DNA of 21,508 nucleotides from the IMG/VR virus record IMGVR_UViG_3300042556_000803, positions 1 to 21,508 of that record; one strand, 5' to 3'. Under the pieces are notes generated by a model. The model saw only the letters and a program-made list of their open reading frames with translations, was not told the origin of the DNA and did not search any database. The position numbers and the translations under genes are program-made. Each line of letters starts with the position of its first letter. Positions within the stretch are counted from its first letter, which is position 1. The DNA is from a virus. Of the stretch, positions 7,856-14,537 are shown in pieces.

Positions 7856-9414
7856 CAGTTAGCGACCTCGACGATTGCATAGATGACGCCGGGGGTTAGA
7901 AGTTCGGGGGTTGCAAGAGTTACGGTTAGCGTCGCGGTGATGGTGTAATTTCGCGCACCAACGGCGTTGTTTGATTGCATAATTACCGGCGCAATGGAAA
8001 AACCGGCAGCGATTGATTGGTTGGTTGTGATAGTTGCGTTTACGCTTGCTGCCCCGATTAGCGATACCGATCCGCCGGTACTTGCTGACGCAGTAATAGT
8101 AAGAGTTGCACCTTGAGTACCGTTTGCATTGATATACGATGCATAACTACGAGCCCATGATGGTTGAGTATTGTGGTTGTCCGCTCCCACCACTGCGGAA
8201 TACGAAATGGTTTCTGCGCTACTGTTATAAACACCGTGACTTGAAAGCGGGATGATGTAAATCGTACTGTTGTTTGAAACTGCGGTATATGAAATAACTC
8301 TTGACTGAGGGCTTGTGGTTACTGTCCCTTTGGCCGAATTACCCAATACGACATTGAGCAAAGAGCCAGAAGCCATGTTCAGGCGTGCTAGTTGTGTCGC
8401 AAGACCTCCGGTCAGAGTCGTTTGACCAGTGACTGCCAACGTCCCGCCGACCGTCATGTCCTTCCCTACAGCAACCGTGCCACCATCAGCATCGCCGATG
8501 TTGACGTTCGTCGTGGAACCAACAGCACCGCCAGTGCCGATGTTGATCGTCTTGGTTGCTCCGGTCCCGGTCGCCCCAGTACCGATGTCGATCGTCTGAG
8601 CAGCAGTTGCGTTGTCTGCAATGCACACCGTCGTAGCCGCTCGGCCAAGCGTGACAGTAGTGGCATTGGTTTCAAACACGTTGCCGGTTCCGCTGGTGGT
8701 CGTGATGTCGCCGCCGTTGACCGCAAGAGTTCCGCCGACCGTCGCGGCACCAGTGATCGCTGTCGTGGCATTGCGAATCGTCGCCGTGCCAGTAGTAGCG
8801 CCGATGCTGACCGTAGTCGCAGCCTGACCAACATTGAGCGTGGTCGCGTTGGCGTTGAACACCGACGCTGTCGTCTGGTTCGTCGTGATGTCGCCACCGC
8901 TGACGGCGAGGTCGCCGGCAATCGTCACGTCGCCAGTCGCGGGGTCGGCGCGGATCGCCTCGTACCAAGACGACCACGAACCGTTGTACGTCCTGTAGAA
9001 GAACCGACCGGTCGTCAGCGTCTGGAGCGTCATTAGGAAACGCTCGTTTGCTGAGCCGCTAGCGCCGGTGTAGTCGAACTTGGCAACCGTCACCATCAAC
9101 TGGCCGTCGGTCCCCGTAGTCAGCCCGGACGGCCCGTTCGACACGCTGCCGGCACCAAGGATCAGGTACTTGCTGTTGCCGTTGTTGCGAAGAGCAGCAG
9201 CGTCAAGATCAGTGACCGACGTGCCGCTAGGGTTGTTTCGGATCGGCTCGGTCCCGCCCGCGTACTCAAGGTTCGTCCAAGTCTGGGAGCCATCACCAAT
9301 CTTGAACAGCAGCGTGTCGGTCTCAAAGCCGATCTCGCCAGCCGCAAGCGTGGTCGAGCCTGACGTGGTCCAGTTTGCTGCGGTGTCTCGACGTACTTGA
9401 ATACGGGTTGCCAT
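7855..9414 (-). CDS. Modular tail fibre / receptor-binding protein with Mtd_N-like N-terminus, 519 aa
   Basis: ATG 9414 has AGGAG 6 nt upstream. Residues 1-52 (IQVRRDTAANWT, AAGEIGFETDT, FKIGDGSQTWTNL) match the N-terminal domain of major tropism determinant-like fibres, the virion-attachment part. Residues about 65-155 end in GRFFYRTYNGSWSSWYEAI, typical of a pyocin-knob domain. Residues about 158-340 are Thr/Gly/Ala-rich repeats, probably a triple beta-helix or beta-spiral shaft, with a duplicated block around GGDITT...NATT..G.AATTV. Residues about 345-519 form a different Ser/Asn/Thr-rich C-terminal domain, probably the receptor-binding tip. The DNA encoding it has about 47% GC (counted by hand over 7921-8340) against about 60% elsewhere, suggesting modular exchange. 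It lies between the lysis cassette and the nozzle gene. Confidence 0.85.
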   Translation of the reverse strand: MATRIQVRRDTAANWTTSGSTTLAAGEIGFETDTLLFKIGDGSQTWTNLEYAGGTEPIRNNPSGTSVTDLDAAALRNNGNSKYLILGAGSVSNGPSGLTTGTDGQLMVTVAKFDYTGASGSANERFLMTLQTLTTGRFFYRTYNGSWSSWYEAIRADPATGDVTIAGDLAVSGGDITTNQTTASVFNANATTLNVGQAATTVSIGATTGTATIRNATTAITGAATVGGTLAVNGGDITTTSGTGNVFETNATTVTLGRAATTVCIADNATAAQTIDIGTGATGTGATKTINIGTGGAVGSTTNVNIGDADGGTVAVGKDMTVGGTLAVTGQTTLTGGLATQLARLNMASGSLLNVVLGNSAKGTVTTSPQSRVISYTAVSNNSTIYIIPLSSHGVYNSSAETISYSAVVGADNHNTQPSWARSYASYINANGTQGATLTITASASTGGSVSLIGAASVNATITTNQSIAAGFSIAPVIMQSNNAVGARNYTITATLTVTLATPELLTPGVIYAIVEVAN

Positions 9415-9425
9415 GCCTATCTCCT

Positions 9426-9477
9426 AGAACCCCGCTCACCCCCGGGTACGGGGGGAGCAGGGCAGAACGGGGGTTCT
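9426..9477 (-). terminator. Long two-tier GC hairpin before the tail-fibre gene
   Basis: On the transcript, 9477-9470 (AGAACCCC) pairs with 9433-9426 (GGGGTTCT). Inside it, 9457-9450 and 9443-9435 form CTC/GAG plus CCCCC/GGGGG around a 6-nt loop. The outer arm begins at the last base of the 39-aa gene's stop codon, and the fibre Shine-Dalgarno follows directly. There is no U-run, so it may be a weak terminator, an attenuator, or an mRNA-stabilising or processing structure. Confidence 0.5.
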
Positions 9478-9596
9478 CACTTCTTCTTGAACGCGCTGAC
9501 CGGCCAGATGTGCGCCAGCAGATAGCCGGCACAGAACGTCAAGCCTGCGAACCAGATTGAGCCAAGAAGGCTCTCGATGCTGCCAAGGATCATCAT
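9477..9596 (-). CDS. Small single-TM protein, holin candidate, 39 aa
   Basis: This reading frame starts at ATG 9596, overlapping the stop of the upstream spanin candidate (TGATG). The product starts MMILGSIESLLGSIWF, continues with a hydrophobic helix to about residue 33 and ends in three lysines (SAFKKK). One transmembrane helix with a short basic tail is the shape of small phage holins and pinholins. The neighbourhood (coiled-coil TM protein, then lipoprotein/TM spanin candidate) fits a lysis cassette. The sequence is too short for family assignment. It could equally be an accessory membrane peptide; the tight coupling argues it is translated. Confidence 0.6.
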   Translation of the reverse strand: MMILGSIESLLGSIWFAGLTFCAGYLLAHIWPVSAFKKK

Positions 9597-10081
9597 CACT
9601 TGCTCCTACGCTTCGGGATCAGACTCCTGAGCAACGCGCCCAGAGATGCTCCGATCCCCGTATGCACCAGCATAAACGCGGCAAGGGCCATCAGCCCCAA
9701 ACCGACTACAAGACTGATCAGACTTGCCCACCAAGGCGTGGTGTCCTTCACGGACGGCAGGCTGCCAACGATGTCCGTGGTCTCGGCGTGGATCTCGCTG
9801 GACAACACCATGATCTCGTCCGCCTTGCCGGCGACATCAGACACCACCACACGGGACGCCTCGATGCGCTCGACGGCCTTGCCCGGATCCTGCTGCTCGC
9901 CGGCCAAGTAGCCGTGTGCGGCGGCCAGATTCTCGTCGATCTGTCCGGCCAAGACGGTCAGTTCGCGGGCCTTGTCGGTGATCGACTGAGCCTGACTGCT
10001 GATTGCCGACGCGCTGTCTGCGATCTCCTGCGTCCCGCTGGAGCAGGAACAGAGCAGGAGTGCCAGAAGTAGGAACCTCAC
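9596..10081 (-). CDS. Unimolecular spanin (u-spanin) candidate: lipoprotein signal plus C-terminal TM, 161 aa
   Basis: Start is GTG 10081, overlapping the previous stop as GTGA, with GGAGGA about 7 nt upstream. The N-terminus MRFLLLALLLCSCSS is a short lipoprotein signal; the likely acylated cysteine is C13 (L-C-S-C), with C11 an alternative. Residues about 16-112 are a polar, Ala-rich, mostly helical region. Residues about 117-140 (WWASLISLVVGLGLMALAAF) are a transmembrane helix, and the tail ends in basic KRRSK. One protein anchored by a lipid in the outer membrane and by a C-terminal helix in the inner membrane is the definition of a u-spanin, as in phage T1 gp11, which fuses the two membranes at the end of lysis. 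No sequence similarity to T1 gp11 is claimed; the T1 ectodomain is described as beta-rich, this one looks helical. Confidence 0.7.
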   Translation of the reverse strand: MRFLLLALLLCSCSSGTQEIADSASAISSQAQSITDKARELTVLAGQIDENLAAAHGYLAGEQQDPGKAVERIEASRVVVSDVAGKADEIMVLSSEIHAETTDIVGSLPSVKDTTPWWASLISLVVGLGLMALAAFMLVHTGIGASLGALLRSLIPKRRSK

Positions 10082-10347
10082 TGGCGCTCCTCCAGACGGT
10101 CGATCCTCTCTCGGAGTTCTGCGATCTTCTCGGCGTGGTGGAGGCTCGTCTGGGCGCTGGCAGCAACCGTCTTGGCGAGATCACCGGTGATCTGCCGCAA
10201 CTCGACGATGTCAGACTGCGCCCGGGAAAACGATTCGTCACGCCGGCCAAGCATGACGCACACGCTGGCAAAGCCGGTGACCAGCGTGGCAATCATGCTG
10301 TAGAACCGAATGTCAGTAGCCAACGGAACTCTTGTAGTGCCACCCAT
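10078..10347 (-). CDS. Small membrane protein with coiled coil (holin-like or spanin partner), 89 aa
   Basis: ATG 10347 has GAGGT 5 nt upstream, overlapping the region of the previous stop. Residues about 14-34 (RFYSMIATLVTGFASVCVML) form one transmembrane helix. Residues about 40-89 are charged and heptad-like (SDIVELRQITGDLAKTV, EKIAELRERIDRLEERQ), a coiled coil. Its stop overlaps the GTG of the spanin candidate. Small phage membrane proteins of this shape are often annotated as holin or XhlA-like, though in XhlA the helix is C-terminal. It could also be an inner-membrane spanin-type protein or a holin regulator. Membership in a lysis cassette is supported by its two neighbours; the exact role is open. 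Confidence 0.7.
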   Translation of the reverse strand: MGGTTRVPLATDIRFYSMIATLVTGFASVCVMLGRRDESFSRAQSDIVELRQITGDLAKTVAASAQTSLHHAEKIAELRERIDRLEERQ

Positions 10348-10354
10348 TTGAACC

Positions 10355-11797
10355 TCACGTCTTGGACATCAACGACATCATCACGCTTCCGGCAACTGCG
10401 TCGTAACCATTTGCCTGAGTGTTGGTTGCGAACGTCAGGTGCGCCTGTTGTTCTGCCTCTGTGCCGCCGATCGACGAATACAAGCGTCCAGCCGGCTGTG
10501 ATCCGTTGAGCAACTTGTATGCGGGGTAGGCGACAGCGATGTCAACAACGGAAATGTTCGACGATGTCCTCGTCTGGGCGTATTGGTTTGCGTTCGTCGC
10601 CAGAGCAGGACGCGCACTCAGCCACGGGTCAACAGTGTTGGGATGGCTGATGCTGAACACAAATGCCAGATTTGACCGGCTGCCACCACCGGAAACCCAC
10701 CGCTCGGTGATGCGATTCACGATGCGGTCAGCGGCAGCAGTCCACTGGGCAGCAGTTTCCGGCTGATTGATTCCACTGTTGACGTAGACCAGAAGGCGTC
10801 CACTTCCGCCATGAGCCTTCTGCCGCTCATAGAGTTCCTTGAGGTACGAATCAAGCAGGTTACCCATCCCCTCGATTCGATCTGCAAGTTCACCAGTCTT
10901 CTTGCCGCCGTCATAGATCAGTGGGTTGACCGCGTATCCCTTGAATGACCTGCGGACAACGCTGTGCCACAAGCACGCAAACGGACCAGTCGTCGATGCC
11001 GACTGAGCCAAACCATCCCACCCGCACCGGTTCTCAACAACTGGGCTGCGAGAGGCAAAGTCAAGTGTCGTTGTCCCGTACCAATTACCGGCTGAACCTC
11101 CGGCAGTCGAAACGAACGAAGAAGCAACGGTCGATCCTGAACTCGACCAGACGACCGGCTTGAACTGCCCTCCGGTAGTCGTGAACTTTGCATACACAAC
11201 ACGGTACTGGCAGTTGGTCGAGCCGGATCCCGTACCAATGTTGATCAGATTGGTCGATCCAAGACCAATGTAGTTTTGGTTTGCAGGCGACGTGTAGGTC
11301 ACGCCAGACGCAACGAACCCAGCATCCCAATTCAAGCCGGCGAACTTCGGAAGGATAGAGGTATCGATAGAGAGATTGCTGATCACTGCCGCTGCGTTGG
11401 CATCTGGAACAGCAGCAGCGGTAACCAGCAAACGGACGGTTCCTGTGCTTCCAGCCTGACCATCAGAAGGTGTCGTATACGTTAGACCAGCACCGAACAT
11501 AGCACTGGTCCACGCGCCAGTGCTGGCAACGGCTCCGGGAAACAGCGGAGTTGCATAGGCATTGACGCCACCGAATGAACTCAGGTATCGATGAATACCA
11601 GCAGTATGTCCGTATGAGGTAGTAACACCTGCATCTGAGTAGCCCATGTTGCTATCGCCGATGGTGACGATGTCAAGGCTGTCAGTCGAGTTCAGAAGAT
11701 CGCGCAACATCGAACCTGCGGTCGTGCTGCCATACAAGGCAGGACCAGTAGCAGTCTGTTGCGCGACCTGAAGAGGTCTATCCCTGATTGTTCGCAT
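10355..11797 (-). CDS. SGNH/GDSL hydrolase-like virion-associated esterase candidate, 480 aa
   Basis: ATG 11797 has a strong GAGGAG 5 nt upstream. Near the N-terminus, LDIVTIGDSNMGY (S49) is the block I GDS motif with the catalytic serine. VYVNSGINQ (N344) fits block III, and H453 in EQQAHLTF fits the catalytic histidine of block V, although the usual acidic residue three positions before the His is not clear. A beta-rich insertion of about 250 residues separates blocks I and III and could bind carbohydrate. SGNH enzymes remove acyl groups from polysaccharides and lipids; in phage particles they de-O-acetylate capsule or O-antigen. Its place between three surface-like proteins and the lysis genes supports a virion-attached depolymerase-type role. 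Enzyme family is well supported, substrate unknown. Confidence 0.75.
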   Translation of the reverse strand: MRTIRDRPLQVAQQTATGPALYGSTTAGSMLRDLLNSTDSLDIVTIGDSNMGYSDAGVTTSYGHTAGIHRYLSSFGGVNAYATPLFPGAVASTGAWTSAMFGAGLTYTTPSDGQAGSTGTVRLLVTAAAVPDANAAAVISNLSIDTSILPKFAGLNWDAGFVASGVTYTSPANQNYIGLGSTNLINIGTGSGSTNCQYRVVYAKFTTTGGQFKPVVWSSSGSTVASSFVSTAGGSAGNWYGTTTLDFASRSPVVENRCGWDGLAQSASTTGPFACLWHSVVRRSFKGYAVNPLIYDGGKKTGELADRIEGMGNLLDSYLKELYERQKAHGGSGRLLVYVNSGINQPETAAQWTAAADRIVNRITERWVSGGGSRSNLAFVFSISHPNTVDPWLSARPALATNANQYAQTRTSSNISVVDIAVAYPAYKLLNGSQPAGRLYSSIGGTEAEQQAHLTFATNTQANGYDAVAGSVMMSLMSKT

Positions 11798-11806
11798 GAT
11801 GTCTCC

Positions 11807-12382
11807 TCAGATGGTGTACCAGAGGCAACCCATGTTGCTGCTTCCGCTTGACTTGAATTGAAGCATCACGATCTCACTGCCCATCGTGTCGATGACGGCG
11901 TGCGCCGGAGCCGTGTTGGCCGCAGAAGCAACCCCGGGGCTGTACAGGCTAACCGTGGGCGTTCCGCCAGCAGCAGTCATGGCCGAATAGAAGTACGCGG
12001 TCGATGCCGTACCGTCGAAGTTTGCATAGGACGGAATGCTCCCGACGGTCGTGTTGTAATCCGGAGTCAGATCAGCCAGAAGAGTTGCGGTCCACAGAGT
12101 GAGGCCACCGGACTGACCGTATGAGTTCCACCCAATCACACGAACGCCCTGACCGGTTGCGTTGTTGGCGAAGTGGAATGGAACGATCTTCAGCAACGAC
12201 GGACACGCTGCTGTTTCGGTGTAGATGACAACGGACTGGCCGGTCGTTGTTGGGCGAGTTTCGGTCAACGACGCCGCCGGGTAATTGGCAGACGCAATGG
12301 TGACCTGAGCCTTGGAGTTGCGACCTTGCAACGTGCAGGAGAACGAGGATGAAGCAACTGCTTTTTGTGGGTGTAGTGCCAT
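11807..12382 (-). CDS. Third paralogue of a tandem beta-rich structural protein family, 191 aa
   Basis: ATG 12382 has TAGGT upstream, the TAG being the stop of the previous gene. The protein is Ala/Ser/Thr-rich, probably all beta, with no signal or TM segment. It is a diverged relative of the two preceding genes: the central VRVIGWNSYGQSGG matches their QVLGWSYS / QLIGWNWS, and its C-terminus (IVMLQFKSSGSSNMGCLWYTI) lines up with their last 30 residues. It lacks the PLPxxYEILPVEGL motif found in both siblings. Tandem copies between head-tail adaptor and esterase suggest virion surface or tail accessory proteins. No known family is recognised, so function is inferred from position. Confidence 0.75.
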   Translation of the reverse strand: MALHPQKAVASSSFSCTLQGRNSKAQVTIASANYPAASLTETRPTTTGQSVVIYTETAACPSLLKIVPFHFANNATGQGVRVIGWNSYGQSGGLTLWTATLLADLTPDYNTTVGSIPSYANFDGTASTAYFYSAMTAAGGTPTVSLYSPGVASAANTAPAHAVIDTMGSEIVMLQFKSSGSSNMGCLWYTI

Positions 12383-12391
12383 TGTTGTGAC

Positions 12392-13078
12392 CTATTGGAA
12401 GACGCCGGACTCTCGCTTGTACATACACATGACGTTGACGTTGGTACTGACCGACAGGCCAACGACAAAGTGAAGGCTGATCTTTGTCCAGCCGTAGTTT
12501 TTCACCACGATCGTGCAGGCTGAAGCGTGTGACGTGGTCGCTGACGACAACAGACCTTCGACCGGCAGAATCTCGTACTGCTTCGGCAGCGGGATAATCC
12601 CGACGCCGCCGTCGGCGTCCGCAGCGGTCGTTACGCCGATGCGCTCCATCGGCTTGTACAGAGTCGCTCCGGTTGATGGATGCGTGATGCCCGTTCCTGC
12701 TGACATTACAGCCATTCCCGTACGAGCCGTTTGAAAGTGCGTGATAGCCGTTCCGATCCACCTCTGGGCAGAGACGCTCCAGTTCCATCCAATCAACTGG
12801 AACTTGAGATCAGTTACAAAGCCTGTTGTGTTTAGGCACGGAATGATCAGCAGACGGTTCTGGTCAAACGTGTCAAATACGATTGACGGTCTGAATGGGA
12901 ACGTGACCCCGTCATCACCTTTGACGACGATGTTATTGAACTGGGTGTCGGTCAGTGCAAACGACGGCGGGATCAGGGACAGCGACGCGGCAGTGCCAAC
13001 GAACGATGTCATCACCGTCGGATGGAAATCCCATCCGTTGTCAGTGCGGGCCGCTTCTGGTGTGATCGACAGTCCCAT
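12392..13078 (-). CDS. Second paralogue of a tandem beta-rich structural protein family, 228 aa
   Basis: ATG 13078 has AGGTGA upstream, overlapping the TGA of its sibling. Shared features with the preceding 219-aa protein, in the same order: N-terminal MG(V/L)..TP.A, W.(V/F)HPTV, FALT..QF, a GW(S/N)(Y/W)S motif mid-protein, GVTT followed by a Gly/Asp-rich turn, PLP..YEILPVEGL, and NYGW before a C-terminal beta segment ending near CLYTN / CMYKRES. Overall identity looks low, so the duplication is old. No known domain is recognised. The sequence is consistent with a beta-sandwich virion component. The likely location is the head or tail surface, from its place between the adaptor and the esterase genes. 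Confidence 0.78.
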   Translation of the reverse strand: MGLSITPEAARTDNGWDFHPTVMTSFVGTAASLSLIPPSFALTDTQFNNIVVKGDDGVTFPFRPSIVFDTFDQNRLLIIPCLNTTGFVTDLKFQLIGWNWSVSAQRWIGTAITHFQTARTGMAVMSAGTGITHPSTGATLYKPMERIGVTTAADADGGVGIIPLPKQYEILPVEGLLSSATTSHASACTIVVKNYGWTKISLHFVVGLSVSTNVNVMCMYKRESGVFQ

Positions 13079-13081
13079 GTG

Positions 13082-13741
13082 TCACCTGAAGATCTGGCCC
13101 GTGTTGGTGTACAGGCACCTGAAGTTGCAGGTGTACGCCGTCGTGGCAGTCTGGCGCAGATGAATCGTCAGGTAGCGCCAGCCGTAGTTGTTGACCTGAA
13201 TGATGGCGCTCGACGCTGCAAGCGTCGCAGCGTTAGCAGCGCGAAGACCCTCGACGGGGAGTATTTCATAATGCGCCGGCAGTGGAACCACGCCACCGTC
13301 GCCGTCATTGCCTGAAGTCGTGGTCACGCCAAGAAGGCCGAACGCACGGTAGGTCACGCCGCCAAGGACAAGACCAGTCCCTGAGTCAGCCGTGTTGCTG
13401 GCATTCACTGCCGTCGGGCTGTGCGTCACCGCTTGGCAGATCCACGACGCGGCAGGACGGCTGTAGGACCAGCCAAGCACCTGAAACTGGAACGTGGCCG
13501 ACCCGGTGAACTGCACCAGCGGCATGATGAGCGTGCGGCCAGCGTTCTCGCAGTCGATGCGGATCGTCGGCTGAAGTCCTCCGTTTCCATTGATCAGCGA
13601 GTCGAACTGCGCCTGAGTCAGAGCGAAGTTCGACACGGCCTGCCCAATCACGGCAGCAACGGAACCAGACTGGGTGACGACGGTCGGGTGGACCTGCCAC
13701 TCGATCTGTTGCGCCGCTGATGGTGTGACTGCTACGCCCAC
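13082..13741 (-). CDS. First paralogue of a tandem beta-rich structural protein family, 219 aa
   Basis: The start is GTG 13741 (MGVAVTPSAAQQ), supported by GAGGT 5 nt upstream, which itself overlaps the stop of the adaptor gene. The product is rich in Thr, Ala, Gly and Val and appears all-beta. Motifs shared with the next gene are HPTVVT (residues 18-23), LTQAQFDSLI (41-50), QVLGWSYS (about 87-94), PLPAHYEILPVEGL and NNYGWRYL. No signal peptide, TM helix or catalytic motif is visible. This is the best-preserved pair member of the three-gene tandem family. I do not recognise the family; a virion decoration, whisker or tail accessory role is inferred only from context. Confidence 0.78.
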   Translation of the reverse strand: MGVAVTPSAAQQIEWQVHPTVVTQSGSVAAVIGQAVSNFALTQAQFDSLINGNGGLQPTIRIDCENAGRTLIMPLVQFTGSATFQFQVLGWSYSRPAASWICQAVTHSPTAVNASNTADSGTGLVLGGVTYRAFGLLGVTTTSGNDGDGGVVPLPAHYEILPVEGLRAANAATLAASSAIIQVNNYGWRYLTIHLRQTATTAYTCNFRCLYTNTGQIFR

Positions 13742-13749
13742 TGGTTACC

Positions 13750-14484
13750 TCAAGACGGGTTCTGGGTGAACCTCGGGATGATGCTCACCCCGTAGCCGAT
13801 CTCGTAGGACGGACGCAGGCGACCGATGTCTCGCTGGAGGATCCCGTCCTTGGTCAGCGCACCGGCCAAGATCGGGCCGGCGTCGATCTCAACCAGACGC
13901 TGCGACAGTCCCTCGTCTTCATACGCCATGCCGAAGGCGCGGCAGTACTGGATGAAGAGCGAGTCGCAGTACTTGGGGATCGGGATCTCGTACGAGTCGG
14001 CAGCGCCGCTGGCAATCTCCACCCATCCGGCGCGGTAACGCACGGCGAGAGCGTCGGTTGCGGCGGCAGTCGGGGTCGGGAAGAGTTCAAGGCGTGCCGG
14101 GTTCAGGGCAGAACCGGCAGCGTTGGCTACACGGGACAGACACGCATAGGTGACGCCGTGGCCCCCGCTGTCGATGCTGATCTCGCGCAGGTTCTGGAGA
14201 TGGTCCGGCGTGACCAACTCGATGTTGAACCCGATGTTCTCGCGGTTGATCAGGCTGATGATCTCCTCCACATCGGACGGGAGGGACACATAGTCCTGAC
14301 TGGCGACGAGGCTGATGAACGCGCTGGTCCGCTCCCTGAACCGCCACGGGCGCTGGAACAGGTACTGGCCGGCTTGGTTGACGACTTCTGCCAGACGTTC
14401 GGCGTTGGTCTGACCAGCAGCAAGGCTGGGGTACCCGCCGACGGCGAGCAGGACGTGACGCTTGACCTGTGCGAAGGTGGGCAT
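13750..14484 (-). CDS. Head-tail adaptor (T7 gp11 / P22 gp4-like), 244 aa
   Basis: The protein begins MPTFAQVKRHVLLAVGGYPS and continues with a helical N-terminal half (NAERLAEVVNQAGQYLF, PWRFRERTSAFISL, VSLPSDVEEIISL). Podovirus adaptor proteins have this pattern: helices that dock under the portal plus a beta segment for the tail. The C-terminal part includes a beta segment (ALAVRYRAGWVEI) and YCDSLFIQYCRAFGMAYEDEG, then a tail that could dock into the portal. It lies after portal, scaffold, capsid and decoration genes, where the adaptor is expected. Adaptors form a 12-mer ring joining the portal to the nozzle. Assignment is by pattern and order, not by search. Confidence 0.7.
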   Translation of the reverse strand: MPTFAQVKRHVLLAVGGYPSLAAGQTNAERLAEVVNQAGQYLFQRPWRFRERTSAFISLVASQDYVSLPSDVEEIISLINRENIGFNIELVTPDHLQNLREISIDSGGHGVTYACLSRVANAAGSALNPARLELFPTPTAAATDALAVRYRAGWVEIASGAADSYEIPIPKYCDSLFIQYCRAFGMAYEDEGLSQRLVEIDAGPILAGALTKDGILQRDIGRLRPSYEIGYGVSIIPRFTQNPS

Positions 14485-14492
14485 AGGAATGA

Positions 14493-14518
14493 GCCGGCAG
14501 GGTTTTCACCCTGCCGAC
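14493..14518 (-). terminator. GC hairpin between decoration and adaptor genes
   Basis: CGGCAGGG (14495-14502) and CCCTGCCG (14509-14516) pair perfectly, with a 6-nt loop read TGAAAA on the transcript. A G-U and a G-C pair extend the stem to 14493-14518. It ends 8 nt before the adaptor ATG, so it lies almost on the ribosome site. There is no U-run. It could be a partial terminator, an mRNA-stabilising end for the decoration message, or a translational brake on the adaptor. Confidence 0.5.
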
Positions 14519-14537
14519 CCTGAGTTGTTGTCGAGGA

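Noticed and set aside
7855-9414. Diversity-generating retroelement, suggested by the Mtd-like N-terminal domain of the fibre
   Set aside because: No reverse transcriptase, no template/variable repeat pair and no C-type-lectin-like C-terminus are seen in the window.
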